Numbered from the stretch's first letter, positions 1-11,245 are shown. The stretch: 64,000 bases of DNA from Alteromonas ponticola (GCF_012911815.1 NZ_JAATNW010000007.1:186001-250000); one strand, 5' to 3'. Notes: generated by a model from the letters alone, not told the origin. A program made the numbers and translations.

Positions 1-1
1 T

Positions 2-1015
<1,014 letters not shown>

Positions 1016-1033
1016 GCCTTCAAGGTGGGTAGT

Positions 1034-1068
1034 CTTGTTTCTGGTTTTTATCATCTACCAGAAACAAG
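1034..1068 (+). terminator. 12-bp perfect inverted repeat after purB
   Basis: CTTGTTTCTGGT (1034-1045) and ACCAGAAACAAG (1057-1068) are exact reverse complements separated by 11 bases. There is no clear run of T after the right arm, so it is either a weak terminator or an mRNA 3' stabiliser. It ends 3 bases before the first possible start codon of the next gene. Confidence 0.5.
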
Positions 1069-1071
1069 GCT

Positions 1072-2277
1072 GTGCACCAGAATTATTCACGCCGCTCTGT
1101 TGACAGAGCTTATCCCTATCAGGCGAGTATCGTTAAGCGCACTATTGCTATCGCTTTAGTGTTTCTGCTCGCACAATATCCTCTGGCAATGATATACCAT
1201 GCGTACATCACCTCCGCCGCCGTCACTAATTTAGTAATACATTCACTGCTATTATCCATCGCTTTAGGGGTTTCGTATGCTAATCGATGGCGAATTGCCA
1301 GAACGATACTCACCATGACGTATTTGTCGTTTATCACTTGCGCAACCATCATCTGGCAGCAAGATCTTTGCATTCAGCATTTTTTACTCTTTGGTGTACT
1401 GGTAAGTAACAGTTTCTATTTGCACCACGAGAAAACACGCAAACGCGTAAACATTGCCTTGTTGCTCATAATGTTTCTTACGCTGGAAACCTATTTTCTA
1501 CTGCCTTTTGACCACTGGTTAGCCACAATTCGCTTGGTAAACAGTGTAACCCTGGTATTGGTGAGTTGCGTCATACTGGCTCTGATCCAACACTATGCCA
1601 ATCAACGCTGGCAGCAGCTCAAAGCGCTGCAGGCGAAAACCAATGACGTGGTTGAATCGTTTCTGCCGCAACCGCAACATCTAAAGCAAACTCAATGGCC
1701 CGTAGGATACCAGGAACGCTTTGATAACGTCTGTGTTCTGTTCGCTGATTTACATGGTTATACCCAGTTATCTCAGCACTACGATGACGATGAGATTGTG
1801 GCGATTCTGGACTCTCTGTACCGACAGTTTGACCAGCTTGCTTCACGCTTTGACATCGAAAAACTTAAAACGAATGGCGATGAATATATGGCGGTAGCTG
1901 GCCTGCCCTTTAAAACGGACTCAAGCTTAACCAAACACGACTGTATTGAAAATGCGGTTTTATTCGCGAAACATCTGGTAGATGCGGTTAACAGTGTTTT
2001 TGCTCAACTGCACCTGCCCTGTACCATCCGCATTGGTATTGCCATGGGGTCGGTCACTGGTGGAGTTATTGGGAGTCAGCGACCATGTTTCGACGTATGG
2101 GGTAAGACAGTCAATCGTGCTGCCCGATTAGAGCAGTGCGTAACGCCCGGCTATATCGCGGTATGTAATGTAATTGCCCGCATTCTGCAAACATCTGACA
2201 GTCGTCAGACTTTGCTGGTGCAGCGGGACAACGATGCCCATTATGTCCTGGTACCCGAAACGATAACTTGCGTGTGA
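1072..2277 (+). CDS. membrane-bound class III adenylate cyclase
   Basis: Predicted to make cAMP from ATP. Residues about 24-172 contain roughly six hydrophobic membrane segments, followed by a short linker and a C-terminal class III cyclase domain (about 215-390). By eye the two metal-binding aspartates are D226 (FADLHGYT) and D270 (KTNGDEYM), the adenine-selecting pair is K264 and D341 (FDVWG), and the transition-state residues are N348 and R352. The K/D pair points to ATP rather than GTP. The start is uncertain: GTG at 1072 is the first in-frame candidate after a stop at 1030 and sits right behind the purB hairpin, with only a poorly spaced ribosome site. The input sensed by the membrane part is unknown. 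Confidence 0.85.
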   Translation: MHQNYSRRSVDRAYPYQASIVKRTIAIALVFLLAQYPLAMIYHAYITSAAVTNLVIHSLLLSIALGVSYANRWRIARTILTMTYLSFITCATIIWQQDLCIQHFLLFGVLVSNSFYLHHEKTRKRVNIALLLIMFLTLETYFLLPFDHWLATIRLVNSVTLVLVSCVILALIQHYANQRWQQLKALQAKTNDVVESFLPQPQHLKQTQWPVGYQERFDNVCVLFADLHGYTQLSQHYDDDEIVAILDSLYRQFDQLASRFDIEKLKTNGDEYMAVAGLPFKTDSSLTKHDCIENAVLFAKHLVDAVNSVFAQLHLPCTIRIGIAMGSVTGGVIGSQRPCFDVWGKTVNRAARLEQCVTPGYIAVCNVIARILQTSDSRQTLLVQRDNDAHYVLVPETITCV

Positions 2278-2335
2278 TGTTGCAAGATGCGTAGGTAAAT
2301 CGCATACTTCACCCACTTAAATAATTAGCGTTCTG

Positions 2336-3463
2336 ATGTGCATGCCTTTTGATCCTGCTACTTTTCTCAACAACTACTGGCAAAAAAGACCGGTGGTATT
2401 GAAGCAATTTTTTCCCAATTTTAATGATTTTATTGATGAACACGAATTAGCTTACCTGGCTCAGGACAGCGATCTGGATAGCCGCGCTATAATTCAGCAT
2501 GGAGATGACTGGCACGTCATTCAGGGGCCATTTGAAGAGTTTTCCCATGTTTGCCAGCATCAGTGGACACTGTTGGTACAGGGAGTTGATAGGGTGCACC
2601 CTGATGCGTCTGCACTGATGGACGCCTTTAACTTTATCCCCTACTGGCGCATGGACGATTTGATGGTTAGTTATGCCGTGCCGGGCGCAGGTGTGGGTCC
2701 TCATCTCGACCAGTACGATGTGTTTTTAGTGCAGGGAAAGGGATCCCGACGCTGGTGCGTGGGCAAACCCGGCCACCACAAAGCGGTGTATCCGCACCCA
2801 CAGCTTTCGCAGATTGAGCCTTTTGACGCTGACATTGACGTCGAACTCCAACCCGGTGATGTATTATATATTCCTCCTGGCTGGCCACATGAGGGTATTG
2901 CCACCAGCGAATGTCTCACTTACTCCGTAGGCTTCAGAGCGCCGGACACAGAAACTCTAACCCGCAGTTTTGACGCTCTTTTTACCGATACTACTTTTGT
3001 TAATAACCGCTACACCGATCCCGACCTGGCCACACAGACACATCCTGGTCTGGTAACCAGGGACGCAATAGTGAAGTTAAAAAATCAGCTCATTGACGCG
3101 CTGAACCACCCCGCATGGGAATGTTCACTTTTGCGACTTGCCAGCGAACAAAACTTATTGGTGCAGCCGCCCAAACAGTTGATAACAGCAGAACAATTGC
3201 AAAGCAGACTGGTTGCGGGAGAATATTTTAATCGCCTACCGGGTTGCCGACCGTTATACACCGAAAACAATGATCACTTACGTATTTTCGTTGATGGAGA
3301 GTACTTCGATGTGGTTAACGATGTTGATGTCATCAAACACTGTATTGATAGTGAATCAATAAGCGAACAAGACCTGGGCGCATGTCTCGACCCAAAAGGT
3401 TTCACGTCATTTTTTGTCGATATGATTAATAAGGGGTATTGGGTTGGTGAAAGTGATGACTAA
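2336..3463 (+). CDS. roxA: ribosomal protein uL16 arginine hydroxylase RoxA (YcfD)
   Basis: A JmjC-type Fe(II)/2-oxoglutarate oxygenase that in E. coli hydroxylates an arginine of ribosomal protein L16. The double-stranded beta-helix shows the iron triad H123-x-D125 (GPHLDQYDVF) and H185 (IPPGWPHEG), at nearly the E. coli spacing. The length of 375 residues matches the family (about 373), including the C-terminal dimerisation and winged-helix part. Two in-frame ATGs lie close together (2336 and 2342), so the first two residues are uncertain. It stands alone, 58 bases after the cyclase gene. Confidence 0.92.
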   Translation: MCMPFDPATFLNNYWQKRPVVLKQFFPNFNDFIDEHELAYLAQDSDLDSRAIIQHGDDWHVIQGPFEEFSHVCQHQWTLLVQGVDRVHPDASALMDAFNFIPYWRMDDLMVSYAVPGAGVGPHLDQYDVFLVQGKGSRRWCVGKPGHHKAVYPHPQLSQIEPFDADIDVELQPGDVLYIPPGWPHEGIATSECLTYSVGFRAPDTETLTRSFDALFTDTTFVNNRYTDPDLATQTHPGLVTRDAIVKLKNQLIDALNHPAWECSLLRLASEQNLLVQPPKQLITAEQLQSRLVAGEYFNRLPGCRPLYTENNDHLRIFVDGEYFDVVNDVDVIKHCIDSESISEQDLGACLDPKGFTSFFVDMINKGYWVGESDD

Positions 3464-3503
3464 TGCAGATCTTTGTGAAACCTGTTCTATCGTGAAACGA
3501 GAA

Positions 3504-3531
3504 TCAGACTGCCTTCCCAAAGGTGGTCTGA
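3504..3531 (+). terminator. hairpin downstream of roxA
   Basis: TCAGACTGCC (3504-3513) pairs with GGTGGTCTGA (3522-3531), with two G-U pairs and an 8-base loop. There is no strong T run after it, so termination is only probable. Confidence 0.4.
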
Positions 3532-3726
3532 CTTACCGCAGTTAAATTGAAATTTTTTTCTTTCATCTCAATTATCGCCAATCTTAAATAACTTTAATGT
3601 ATATTTTTTGCACAGCCATTCGTATTGACTAAACTATTACATTAGGGGGAGTAGGATTTCTACCCGCTGAAATAGGTTAGTAAAGGACGTCTAAATTTTT
3701 AATTTTCTACTTTTTCTGGATATTTT

Positions 3727-4185
3727 ATGACGTTTCATGTCGAAAACGTCGATTGGCAGAGTGGTAAAGATCGACTAACCCAATTACGCGAACAGGTATT
3801 TGTCTTTGAATGGCAATTACCACGGGATGCTGAATTTGATAAAGATGATTTAGAAGCAGCGCATGTCCTGGTATGCGATGAAATGCTAATTCCTATCGCA
3901 ACAGGTCGGCTGACAAAATCGGGAGAGATTGGCCGCATAGCAGTACGCAGAGAGTATAGGAGCAGTGATGTATATCAGTCGTTATTCGCTGCCCTGCTCG
4001 ATATCGCAAAACAGCAGAAACTAAAAACCGTCAGAGTTAATTGCGAATTACAAAGTGTCGAGTACCATCAGAAGTTAGGCTTTAAACCATCTGGTCCCGC
4101 ATTTATGGAAGCGGGAATTCCAAGACAACTAATGGCATGCCCGCTAAGACGGTTTGCGCAACCCGACGTTACGCAAATGCATTGA
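3727..4185 (+). CDS. GNAT-fold N-acetyltransferase-like protein
   Basis: A 152-residue protein with the general GNAT pattern: an ElaA/YjcF-like N-terminus (RLTQLREQVFVFEWQLP), a central strand ATGRLTKSGEIGRIAV and a C-terminal CELQSVEYHQKLGFKPSGPAFMEAGIP segment. GNAT enzymes move acetyl from acetyl-CoA to an amine. The pyrophosphate-binding loop, normally R/Q-x-x-G-x-G/A, here reads RREYRSSDVYQSLF and lacks both glycines, so acetyl-CoA binding may be altered. The substrate cannot be inferred. It converges on the DUF4826-like gene, and a hairpin lies between their ends. Confidence 0.75.
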   Translation: MTFHVENVDWQSGKDRLTQLREQVFVFEWQLPRDAEFDKDDLEAAHVLVCDEMLIPIATGRLTKSGEIGRIAVRREYRSSDVYQSLFAALLDIAKQQKLKTVRVNCELQSVEYHQKLGFKPSGPAFMEAGIPRQLMACPLRRFAQPDVTQMH

Positions 4186-4191
4186 TGAACT

Positions 4192-4217
4192 TTGTGGGCG
4201 GGTCATCATGCCCACAA
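4192..4217. terminator. hairpin between convergent genes
   Basis: TTGTGGGC (4192-4199) pairs with GCCCACAA (4210-4217). On the plus strand it is followed by TTCTTCTTT. It can serve the GNAT gene, but it also overlaps the last codons of the opposite gene. Confidence 0.5.
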
Positions 4218-4619
4218 TTCTTCTTTATCCTTGATTCTAAATAAACCTTCCGAACGATTTTCCAAGTACGCAGCGTACTCAATTTGTGTCAGATCGTTAA
4301 CCGCAGAAGCGCGCAGGTTTGCTGCTTTCATTTGCCATCTGAGGGCAAAATAATTGAGCAACTCTCGAGCATCTTTTGCGTTTTCGTGATGTGTAAAATC
4401 AGCAGGTACATCACCAGAAATCACCCAGAAATATTTACCATCGGTCGTTTTTATCTTCCAGACCGCTACCAAAGGCGCAAGATAACGGCACTCTTCGGTA
4501 ACTACCGAGTCAAATAAAATACCATTCTCAGCAAGGTGTAGGTTCGCTCTTTGAAATTGTTCGCGTGCCCAGTTACTTTGTGTTTCTTCTGAAACTTGAG
4601 GAGAGGATTGATCAGTCAT
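4206..4619 (-). CDS. DUF4826-like protein of unknown function
   Basis: A 137-residue soluble protein without signal peptide or membrane segment. It resembles the DUF4826 family found in marine gammaproteobacteria: an N-terminal helical part with NWAREQFQRANLHLAENG, then ECRYLAPLVAVWKIKTTDGKYFWVISGDVPADF, and an acidic C-terminus. Tryptophan and aromatic residues are abundant. It is a single gene, 151 bases from the start of the region holding ydiJ, and the context gives no role. The family name is from memory and should be confirmed with a profile search. Confidence 0.65.
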   Translation of the reverse strand: MTDQSSPQVSEETQSNWAREQFQRANLHLAENGILFDSVVTEECRYLAPLVAVWKIKTTDGKYFWVISGDVPADFTHHENAKDARELLNYFALRWQMKAANLRASAVNDLTQIEYAAYLENRSEGLFRIKDKEELWA

Positions 4620-4770
4620 ATGAGATACTACTTTATAAAAATGAAGTCACACCAGTCTTGGCTGGCTCTTGGTTGAAGTATAATCTACCTTCAATGCAAG
4701 GGCATGTCGATAGTAATTATCCACCAAAGCGTTATCAGCGCTAAAAGGCTTCACACTACCTTGATTGCGT

Positions 4771-7700
4771 TCAATTCAGCAGTTGCAACATTACCTGAAC
4801 CGGGTGTTTAGGTTTGAAGCCATCAACACGCGCTACCTGGCTACGACAGGAGTACCCCGTCGCCATGATCTGTTGTTTCTCATATCGCTTAATCGCCTGC
4901 TCCCAACTCAACGCGTAGATGCCCAGCGACTTTTGTTTTTGATCTGCCTCATGCCCATAGGTCCCCGCCATACCGCAACAACCCACGGCAACGATATCAA
5001 TATTCTGCTTTAACCGGGCAAAAATCTGCTGCCACTGACTTTCTGTCTTTGGTAACGCTGTTTTTTCGGTGCAATGAGAAAATAAAGCGTAAGGCTTAGG
5101 ATTATTAGAAGTATTGATTGATTCGTATTGAGTTGATTCGAATAAGTTAATCAGCCATTCATGCGCCAGTAGCACGTGGAAATCGCCACGGCTGTCCTGT
5201 AAGGCTTTAGTATATTCATCCCGATAGCAAAGCACTAACGACGCATCAATTCCGACCATCGGAATGTTAAGGGTGGTCAGTGAATTTAGGAACGTCGCAG
5301 TGTTGCTGGCGGTTTTCGCAAACCGGGACAAAAACCCTTTTACATGCTCTGGTTTTCCGTTGGGTTTGAAAGGTAACAGCACCGGTGTTTTACCCAGTTT
5401 GCTTATTAGCTGGCAAAAATCAGCAACCACTTTCGCATCATAATAACTAGTGAAGGGATCCTGCACGATCAGTACCCGCTGCTGACGTTCTTTGTCACTC
5501 AATTGTTCCAGCGCGCGAAAATCAAAGCGTTCAACGTTAGTTCCCAGTTGATTGGCTAATGACGGAGAGCTGAGCATAGGCGTATCAACATATCCAATCG
5601 ACTTTTCGATGAACGATTGGGCAACGGGTAACTTCAGGAAAAAGTTTACCAGCTTGGGTGCTTTCGCCATCAGCGGTGCCATGCGTTCAATATTCGCTAC
5701 CATAAAATCTTTCATGGGTCGGCTGTAACGCTGATAGTAAAGTGACAAAAAGCGAGCGCGAAAGTCTGGCACATCGACTTTAACCGGACATTGGCCCGAG
5801 CATGATTTACATGCCAGACAGCCCTCCATTGCTTCCATTACCTCGTGAGAAAAATCGTCTTCATCCTTTCTTGTGTTTAGCCAACGGCTCCACCAGGACG
5901 AAGAAAACTGTTCAGCTTTTAAACTCGTCGCGTTCACCCCCTGCTCTGCCAGCAGCCTGATCCATTCTCGAATTAATCCGGCTCTACCTTTCGGGCTGTG
6001 ACGCCGATCACGGGTTATTTTACTGGACGGGCACATGGGCGACGTCGTGTCATAATTAAAACACAAGCCATTACCGTTACATTCCATGGCGGGCGCAAAT
6101 TCATTTTTAAAAGTGACTGGGATGGTGCGATCAAAGGTTGCTCGCTTAGTGTCGCTGACTTTTACCAGTGCATCCGCACTGTCTATGGGCGTGCAGATTT
6201 TTCCAGGGTTCATCTTATTGTGCGGATCAAATGCGGTTTTAATTTTACGCAGTTCGGTAAACAAACTTTCACCAAAAAAGGCTGGCCCGTATTCGCTGCG
6301 ATAGCCTTTACCGTGCTCCCCCCACATTAAGCCGCCGTACTTGGCTACCAGCTCGACCACTTGATCAGAAATGCGATGCATCAGTTGTTCTTGTTCTACA
6401 TCACATAAATCCAACGCTGGCCTGACATGCAATACCCCGGCATCCACATGACCAAACATGCCATAATGTAAACCGTGACCGTCTAAAAGATCGCGAAACT
6501 CCATAATAAAATCTGCCAGATTTTCCGGCGGTACGGCGGTATCTTCAGCAAACGCTATCGGCTTTTGTGAGCCTTCCACTTTTCCCAGCAACCCCACCGC
6601 TTTTTTGCGCATCGCATATATTTTACTGATATCTGATTTCGCGAACGTCACCTGATAACCAATTACACCGGATTCGCCGGTTTCTGCCGCTTCGGTAAGC
6701 TCTTTCTCAAGCGCGGCAATACGTGCTTTAATTTCTTCTTCGTCGTCGCTGTTATACTCAACCATGTTGAGGCCCTGTAATTCCTTGCCAGGAACATCGG
6801 TAATGAGATCAGCGATGGAGTGCCAGATAATATCGGTTTGTGCAAGATTAAGTACTTTGCTGTCCACGGTTTCCACCGAGGTTGCCTTCGCGGCAATCAT
6901 TCGCGGAGCATGCCGAAGGGCTGCTTCGAAACTGGCATACTTTACGTTAACTAGCGCTTTATGCGGCGCCAGAGGAGTCAGGTTCAGTTTCGCTTCGGCC
7001 ACCATGCCCAGCGAGCCTTCAGAGCCGGCAATAATTCGACTGACGTCGATTATCTGGTTATCAGCGTCATATGCGTGTTCTAAATCATATCCGGTTAAAA
7101 AGCGGTTCATGCGCGGGAATTTGGCCAGGATCTCATCACGCTTATCCACGCAGGTAGCCAGTACCTGGGTTAAAATCTGGCCGTAAGAATCCGATTGCGT
7201 TGCTTTTGATTTGGCCTCTTCAACAGAAAGAGGTGTCGTCTCTAACATCTCTCCGTTGGCCAGAACGGTTTTCAATCCCAGCACGTGATCGCTGGTTTTG
7301 CCGTACACCAGCGAGCCCTGACCAGAGGCATCGGTGTTAATCATCCCTCCCACTGTCGCACGGTTACTGGTTGATAAATCAGGCGAGAAAAAATAGCCAT
7401 GAGGACGTAATGCGTCATTAAGCGCGTCTTTTACCACACCGGCCTGAACTTTTACCCACCCCTCTTCAGGATTGATTTCCAGCACTTTGTTCATGTGACG
7501 GGAGATATCCACCACGATACCATCCGTCAGGCTTTGCCCGTTTGTGCCCGTGCCCCCGCCGCGCGCGGAAAACTTTACCACTGGGTGAGAATTTGCCAGT
7601 TGCCCGAGTGTTTGCAGATCCTGTGTGGTTTTAGGGAAAATAACCGCCTGCGGTAATTTTTGATACACCGAATTATCAGTGGCAACCGCTAATCGGCTGC

Positions 7701-7809
7701 CATAGCTGTACTCGATATCACCGCTAAAAGACGAAGAAGCAAGCGCAGAAAGATACGCTCGATATTCAGATTGAACACTGCTTTGCGGGGCAACTCGTGG
7801 AAAACTCAA
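4771..7809 (-). CDS. ydiJ: D-2-hydroxyglutarate dehydrogenase YdiJ (FAD and Fe-S oxidoreductase)
   Basis: A 1012-residue fusion of an FAD-binding type 4 oxidoreductase and an iron-sulfur/CCG-type C-terminal half, equal in length and order to E. coli YdiJ (about 1018). It oxidises D-2-hydroxyglutarate, the by-product of SerA, and passes electrons on through its clusters. Visible are the FAD loop PRGGGTGTNGQ, the substrate segment YGMFGHVDAGVLHVRPALD, the cysteine motifs CNGNGLCF...MCPSSK and CLACKSCSGQCPVKVD, and the CCG-domain segments VGCCGMAGTYGHEA and TGYSCRSQ. It is monocistronic. The enzymatic assignment follows published work on the E. coli family member. Confidence 0.93.
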   Translation of the reverse strand: MSFPRVAPQSSVQSEYRAYLSALASSSFSGDIEYSYGSRLAVATDNSVYQKLPQAVIFPKTTQDLQTLGQLANSHPVVKFSARGGGTGTNGQSLTDGIVVDISRHMNKVLEINPEEGWVKVQAGVVKDALNDALRPHGYFFSPDLSTSNRATVGGMINTDASGQGSLVYGKTSDHVLGLKTVLANGEMLETTPLSVEEAKSKATQSDSYGQILTQVLATCVDKRDEILAKFPRMNRFLTGYDLEHAYDADNQIIDVSRIIAGSEGSLGMVAEAKLNLTPLAPHKALVNVKYASFEAALRHAPRMIAAKATSVETVDSKVLNLAQTDIIWHSIADLITDVPGKELQGLNMVEYNSDDEEEIKARIAALEKELTEAAETGESGVIGYQVTFAKSDISKIYAMRKKAVGLLGKVEGSQKPIAFAEDTAVPPENLADFIMEFRDLLDGHGLHYGMFGHVDAGVLHVRPALDLCDVEQEQLMHRISDQVVELVAKYGGLMWGEHGKGYRSEYGPAFFGESLFTELRKIKTAFDPHNKMNPGKICTPIDSADALVKVSDTKRATFDRTIPVTFKNEFAPAMECNGNGLCFNYDTTSPMCPSSKITRDRRHSPKGRAGLIREWIRLLAEQGVNATSLKAEQFSSSWWSRWLNTRKDEDDFSHEVMEAMEGCLACKSCSGQCPVKVDVPDFRARFLSLYYQRYSRPMKDFMVANIERMAPLMAKAPKLVNFFLKLPVAQSFIEKSIGYVDTPMLSSPSLANQLGTNVERFDFRALEQLSDKERQQRVLIVQDPFTSYYDAKVVADFCQLISKLGKTPVLLPFKPNGKPEHVKGFLSRFAKTASNTATFLNSLTTLNIPMVGIDASLVLCYRDEYTKALQDSRGDFHVLLAHEWLINLFESTQYESINTSNNPKPYALFSHCTEKTALPKTESQWQQIFARLKQNIDIVAVGCCGMAGTYGHEADQKQKSLGIYALSWEQAIKRYEKQQIMATGYSCRSQVARVDGFKPKHPVQVMLQLLN

Positions 7810-7967
7810 GAATAAATACCTCTTACCTGCTGCAAGCGACTAGTATAACTGGACGACCAGCCCTTCTCCAGCCCAATGTTAAATGGATAAGACACATTTA
7901 ATTACATAGTAATTATTGCATTTGTCGTGAACCGCTTTATGCTCGGTACTATAAGAAAGGAAAAAAC

Positions 7968-8183
7968 ATGAAACCAGCAAGAACACTCCTTGGCGGTGCC
8001 CTTGTACTGGGCGGCATAGTATTAACCATTCTACCCGGTTCAACCCTGCTGATACTGGCGGGGCTGGTGTTGTTAAGCGTAGACTTTCCCCGCGCCAGGA
8101 CCTGGTTGAAGCAGTGTCAAACCGGTATGAGTAATGGCGCGCGCAAACTTGATCGCTACTTATTGAACAGAAAGCTGCGTTAA
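7968..8183 (+). CDS. small PGPGW-type membrane protein
   Basis: A 71-residue protein with two adjoining hydrophobic segments (about residues 7-25 and 29-40) around the turn ILPGSTLL, then FPRARTW and a basic C-terminal tail. The pattern matches putative transmembrane proteins of the PGPGW family, although the PGPGW box itself reads LPGSTL here. An AGAAAGGAAA-like ribosome site precedes the ATG. Its stop overlaps the stop of the convergent DUF2177 gene. Function unknown; a membrane location is likely. Confidence 0.7.
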   Translation: MKPARTLLGGALVLGGIVLTILPGSTLLILAGLVLLSVDFPRARTWLKQCQTGMSNGARKLDRYLLNRKLR

Positions 8184-8617
8184 GCGTGCTCGCGTTTCAA
8201 TTGAAAGCCAAACCACCCTGCCACAGCGCTTACGGTGGTCAGAAAAATACCCCAGCTCCAGTCAACCAACGCCACCATAATGTCATAATCTGCAATGATG
8301 CTGTAATTAGTTAAATTGTATGCGCCATAGCTGGCGAGCCCAAGCAATGCCCCATCAATCCCCGCGTAATAGAGTGATTTATCACGGTTTGCCACTACCG
8401 CAAGAACAAAGATGACGCCACCGTAGATAAGATAAAAGACCACCCATGGCCACACGATGAAGGATTCTCTCAGCAGATCTCCCAGCGAGCTGCGATAGAA
8501 ATCACCGGCTAATAAGGTGAACCAGATACTTTCTAAAATACCAAAACATAAAAAGATTGCCGCCATGGACAAGAGAATGTTGGTAGAAAAACGTACGATA
8601 TTTGCCAGCACTGCCAA
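8180..8617 (-). CDS. DUF2177-family membrane protein
   Basis: A 145-residue protein with four hydrophobic segments (about 10-30, 52-73, 83-100 and 115-138). The pattern ESIWFTLLAGDFYRSSLGDLL, then VFYLIYGGVIFVLAV, then GALLGLASYGAYNLTNYSII, then DWSWGIFL is that of DUF2177. No function is established for the family as far as I know. It converges with the small PGPGW-type gene, and the two reading frames share the last four bases. Confidence 0.8.
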   Translation of the reverse strand: MAVLANIVRFSTNILLSMAAIFLCFGILESIWFTLLAGDFYRSSLGDLLRESFIVWPWVVFYLIYGGVIFVLAVVANRDKSLYYAGIDGALLGLASYGAYNLTNYSIIADYDIMVALVDWSWGIFLTTVSAVAGWFGFQLKREHA

Positions 8618-8805
8618 TTACCTGTTAACGCTCAGAATATTTTTTACATAGCAAGGAGCAAAATAGTTTAGGAGGTTAAGTTTTTCAATTAATTTGAACA
8701 ATGTATCGTTTTCGACTTATTCGAGTTTCAAAGTGGCTTTAACAGGCGTGATATGTATTATGGGCGCGCTTTACGTGTTCTGGTGGTAGTACTGCATTGA
8801 CAATA

Positions 8806-8834
8806 AAAAGGCCCGCTAATTATGCGGGCCTTTT
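8806..8834. terminator. bidirectional intrinsic terminator after ppsA
   Basis: AAAAGGCCCGC (8806-8816) and GCGGGCCTTTT (8824-8834) form an 11-bp stem with a 7-base loop, followed by T-rich sequence on both strands. It lies 39 bases beyond the ppsA stop. Confidence 0.9.
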
Positions 8835-8872
8835 ACTTTTGTCTTCTTAATTTGTAGGGTAAGAAGTAAAAC

Positions 8873-11245
8873 TTACTTTTGGTTTTCCGCCAGGTATAAC
8901 CAGGTTTCGACCACGGTATCCGGGTTAAGTGAAACCGAGTCTATACCCTGCTCTACCAGCCATTGCGCAAAGTCTTCGTGATCCGACGGCCCTTGTCCGC
9001 AGATCCCAACATATTTACCGCGTTTTTTAGCCGTCTGAATTGCCATCGAAAGCAGCGCTTTTACTGCTTCATTACGCTCATCAAACAGGTGGGCAATCAA
9101 ACCGGAGTCACGGTCAAGACCTAACGTTAACTGGGTTAAGTCATTTGAGCCGATGGAGAAGCCGTCAAAGATATCCAGAAACTTATCGGCCAATAAGGCG
9201 TTTGAAGGCAATTCACACATCATGATGACGCGTAGACCATTTTCGCCTTTAACTAAACCTTGTTCAGCTAGCAACTCGATAACTTTTTCACCTTCTTCTA
9301 AAGTACGTACAAAGGGGATCATGATTTCAACGTTAGTTAATCCCATCTTATTGCGCACGCGCTTAATTGCTTCACACTCTAAAGCGAAACAGTCACGGAA
9401 GTCTTCAGAAACATAACGGCTGGCACCGCGGAAACCCAACATAGGGTTCTCTTCGTCTGGCTCATACTGGTATCCGCCGACTAAGTTGAAATATTCATTC
9501 GACTTAAAGTCCGACATACGCACGATGACTTTCTCTGGCGAGAACGCAGCACCAATGGTTGAAATCCCTTCTACCAGTTTCTCAATATAAAACTCAGTCG
9601 GTGATTCGTATCCGGCGATCATATCGCCAATTTCTTCTTTTAATTCTTCTGGCTGGCTATCGAAATTAAGTAACGCTTTCGGATGCACCCCGATCATGCG
9701 GTTGATGATGAACTCCAGACGCGCCAGACCCACCCCTTTATGTGGCAAGCGGGCGAAATCAAAAGCACGATCCGGGTTACCCACGTTCATCATCACTTTT
9801 AGCGGAATATCCGGCATTGAATCAATGCGTGACGTGGTGACATCAAATTCAATCTCGTTGCCATAGATGTAGCCTGTATCACCTTCGGCGCAGGACACGG
9901 TTACTTTATCGCCCGTTTTAATAAGTTCAGTGGCGTTACCGCAACCGACTACCGCCGGGATACCCAGTTCACGGGCGATAATCGCCGCGTGGCAGGTGCG
10001 TCCACCGCGGTTAGTAACAATCGCAGAGGCTTTTTTCATGATGGGCTCCCAGTCAGGATCCGTCATGTCTGTCACTAACACATCACCGGCCTGAATTTTG
10101 TCCATTTCTTCAATTGACGCCAGTACCTTCGAAGTACCTGAACCAATTTTGTGTCCGATGGCGCGACCTTCACATACGATGTTACCCTGGCCTTTAAGCT
10201 GGTAGCGCTCGATACTCTGACTGTCTTCCCGACTGCGCACCGTTTCTGGGCGTGCCTGCACAATGTAAAGTTTGCCATCAGTGCCGTCTTTGGCCCATTC
10301 GATATCCATAGGACGTTTATAGTGCTTTTCGATGATCAATGCTTGTTTGGCTAACTCCTGCACTTCGTCATCGGTTAACGAGAACTGCATGCTTTGGGCG
10401 CGATCGATGTCCACGATAGACACTTGCTTACCGTGCTCCTGATCATCAGAATAAATCATCTGCACCAGCTTGCTGCCCAGGTTACGGCGAACAATCGCCG
10501 GCTTGCCGGCATTCAGGGTAGGTTTATGCACGTAAAATTCATCAGGGTTTACTGCGCCCTGTACCACCATTTCACCTAAACCGTATGAACTGGTAATAAA
10601 CACCACGTCTTCGAAACCTGATTCAGTGTCAATAGAAAACATCACGCCTGATGACGCGATGTCGCTGCGTACCATGCGTTGAACACCTGCAGACAATGCA
10701 ACGCCTTTATGGTCGTAGCCCTGATGCACGCGATATGAAATCGCACGATCGTTGAATAATGAAGCGAAAACATGCTTGATAGCGACCAGCACGCTTTCGT
10801 AACCTTTAACGTTTAGAAACGTCTCTTGTTGCCCGGCAAAGGATGCATCAGGCATATCTTCTGCAGTAGCCGATGAGCGAACCGCAAACGAAGCTTCGTT
10901 GTCCGCATCGCCCTGTAAGGTTTCAAAGGCTGATTTAATTGCCTCTTCCAGTTCAGGCTGAAACGGCGTGTCGATGATCCACTGGCGGATGTTTTTACCC
11001 GCTTCTGCCAGTGCGCTAACGTCATCTACATCAAGTGAATCCAGCACTTCATGGATCCGCGCTTCCAATCCGCTCTGTTCAAGAAACTTATTAAATGCAT
11101 CTGCCGTTGTAGCGAAGCCACCAGGGACTTGCACCCCTGCATTAGCAAGGTTAGAGATCATTTCTCCTAATGATGCGTTCTTGCCTCCAACACGACCAAC
11201 GTCATGCATTCCCAATTCCTGATACCAAAGAACGTAATCTTGCAC
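8873..11245 (-). CDS. ppsA: phosphoenolpyruvate synthase
   Basis: Converts pyruvate, ATP and water to PEP, AMP and phosphate, the entry step of gluconeogenesis from three-carbon compounds. The 790 residues match the family length. The order is an N-terminal ATP-grasp nucleotide domain ([29 protein letters not shown]), the swivelling phosphohistidine domain ([21 protein letters not shown], His near residue 420) and a C-terminal PEP-utilising TIM barrel ([32 protein letters not shown]). The start is GTG at 11245 with GGAGG eight bases upstream. It is divergent from ppsR, whose product controls it. Confidence 0.97.
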   Translation of the reverse strand: MQDYVLWYQELGMHDVGRVGGKNASLGEMISNLANAGVQVPGGFATTADAFNKFLEQSGLEARIHEVLDSLDVDDVSALAEAGKNIRQWIIDTPFQPELEEAIKSAFETLQGDADNEASFAVRSSATAEDMPDASFAGQQETFLNVKGYESVLVAIKHVFASLFNDRAISYRVHQGYDHKGVALSAGVQRMVRSDIASSGVMFSIDTESGFEDVVFITSSYGLGEMVVQGAVNPDEFYVHKPTLNAGKPAIVRRNLGSKLVQMIYSDDQEHGKQVSIVDIDRAQSMQFSLTDDEVQELAKQALIIEKHYKRPMDIEWAKDGTDGKLYIVQARPETVRSREDSQSIERYQLKGQGNIVCEGRAIGHKIGSGTSKVLASIEEMDKIQAGDVLVTDMTDPDWEPIMKKASAIVTNRGGRTCHAAIIARELGIPAVVGCGNATELIKTGDKVTVSCAEGDTGYIYGNEIEFDVTTSRIDSMPDIPLKVMMNVGNPDRAFDFARLPHKGVGLARLEFIINRMIGVHPKALLNFDSQPEELKEEIGDMIAGYESPTEFYIEKLVEGISTIGAAFSPEKVIVRMSDFKSNEYFNLVGGYQYEPDEENPMLGFRGASRYVSEDFRDCFALECEAIKRVRNKMGLTNVEIMIPFVRTLEEGEKVIELLAEQGLVKGENGLRVIMMCELPSNALLADKFLDIFDGFSIGSNDLTQLTLGLDRDSGLIAHLFDERNEAVKALLSMAIQTAKKRGKYVGICGQGPSDHEDFAQWLVEQGIDSVSLNPDTVVETWLYLAENQK

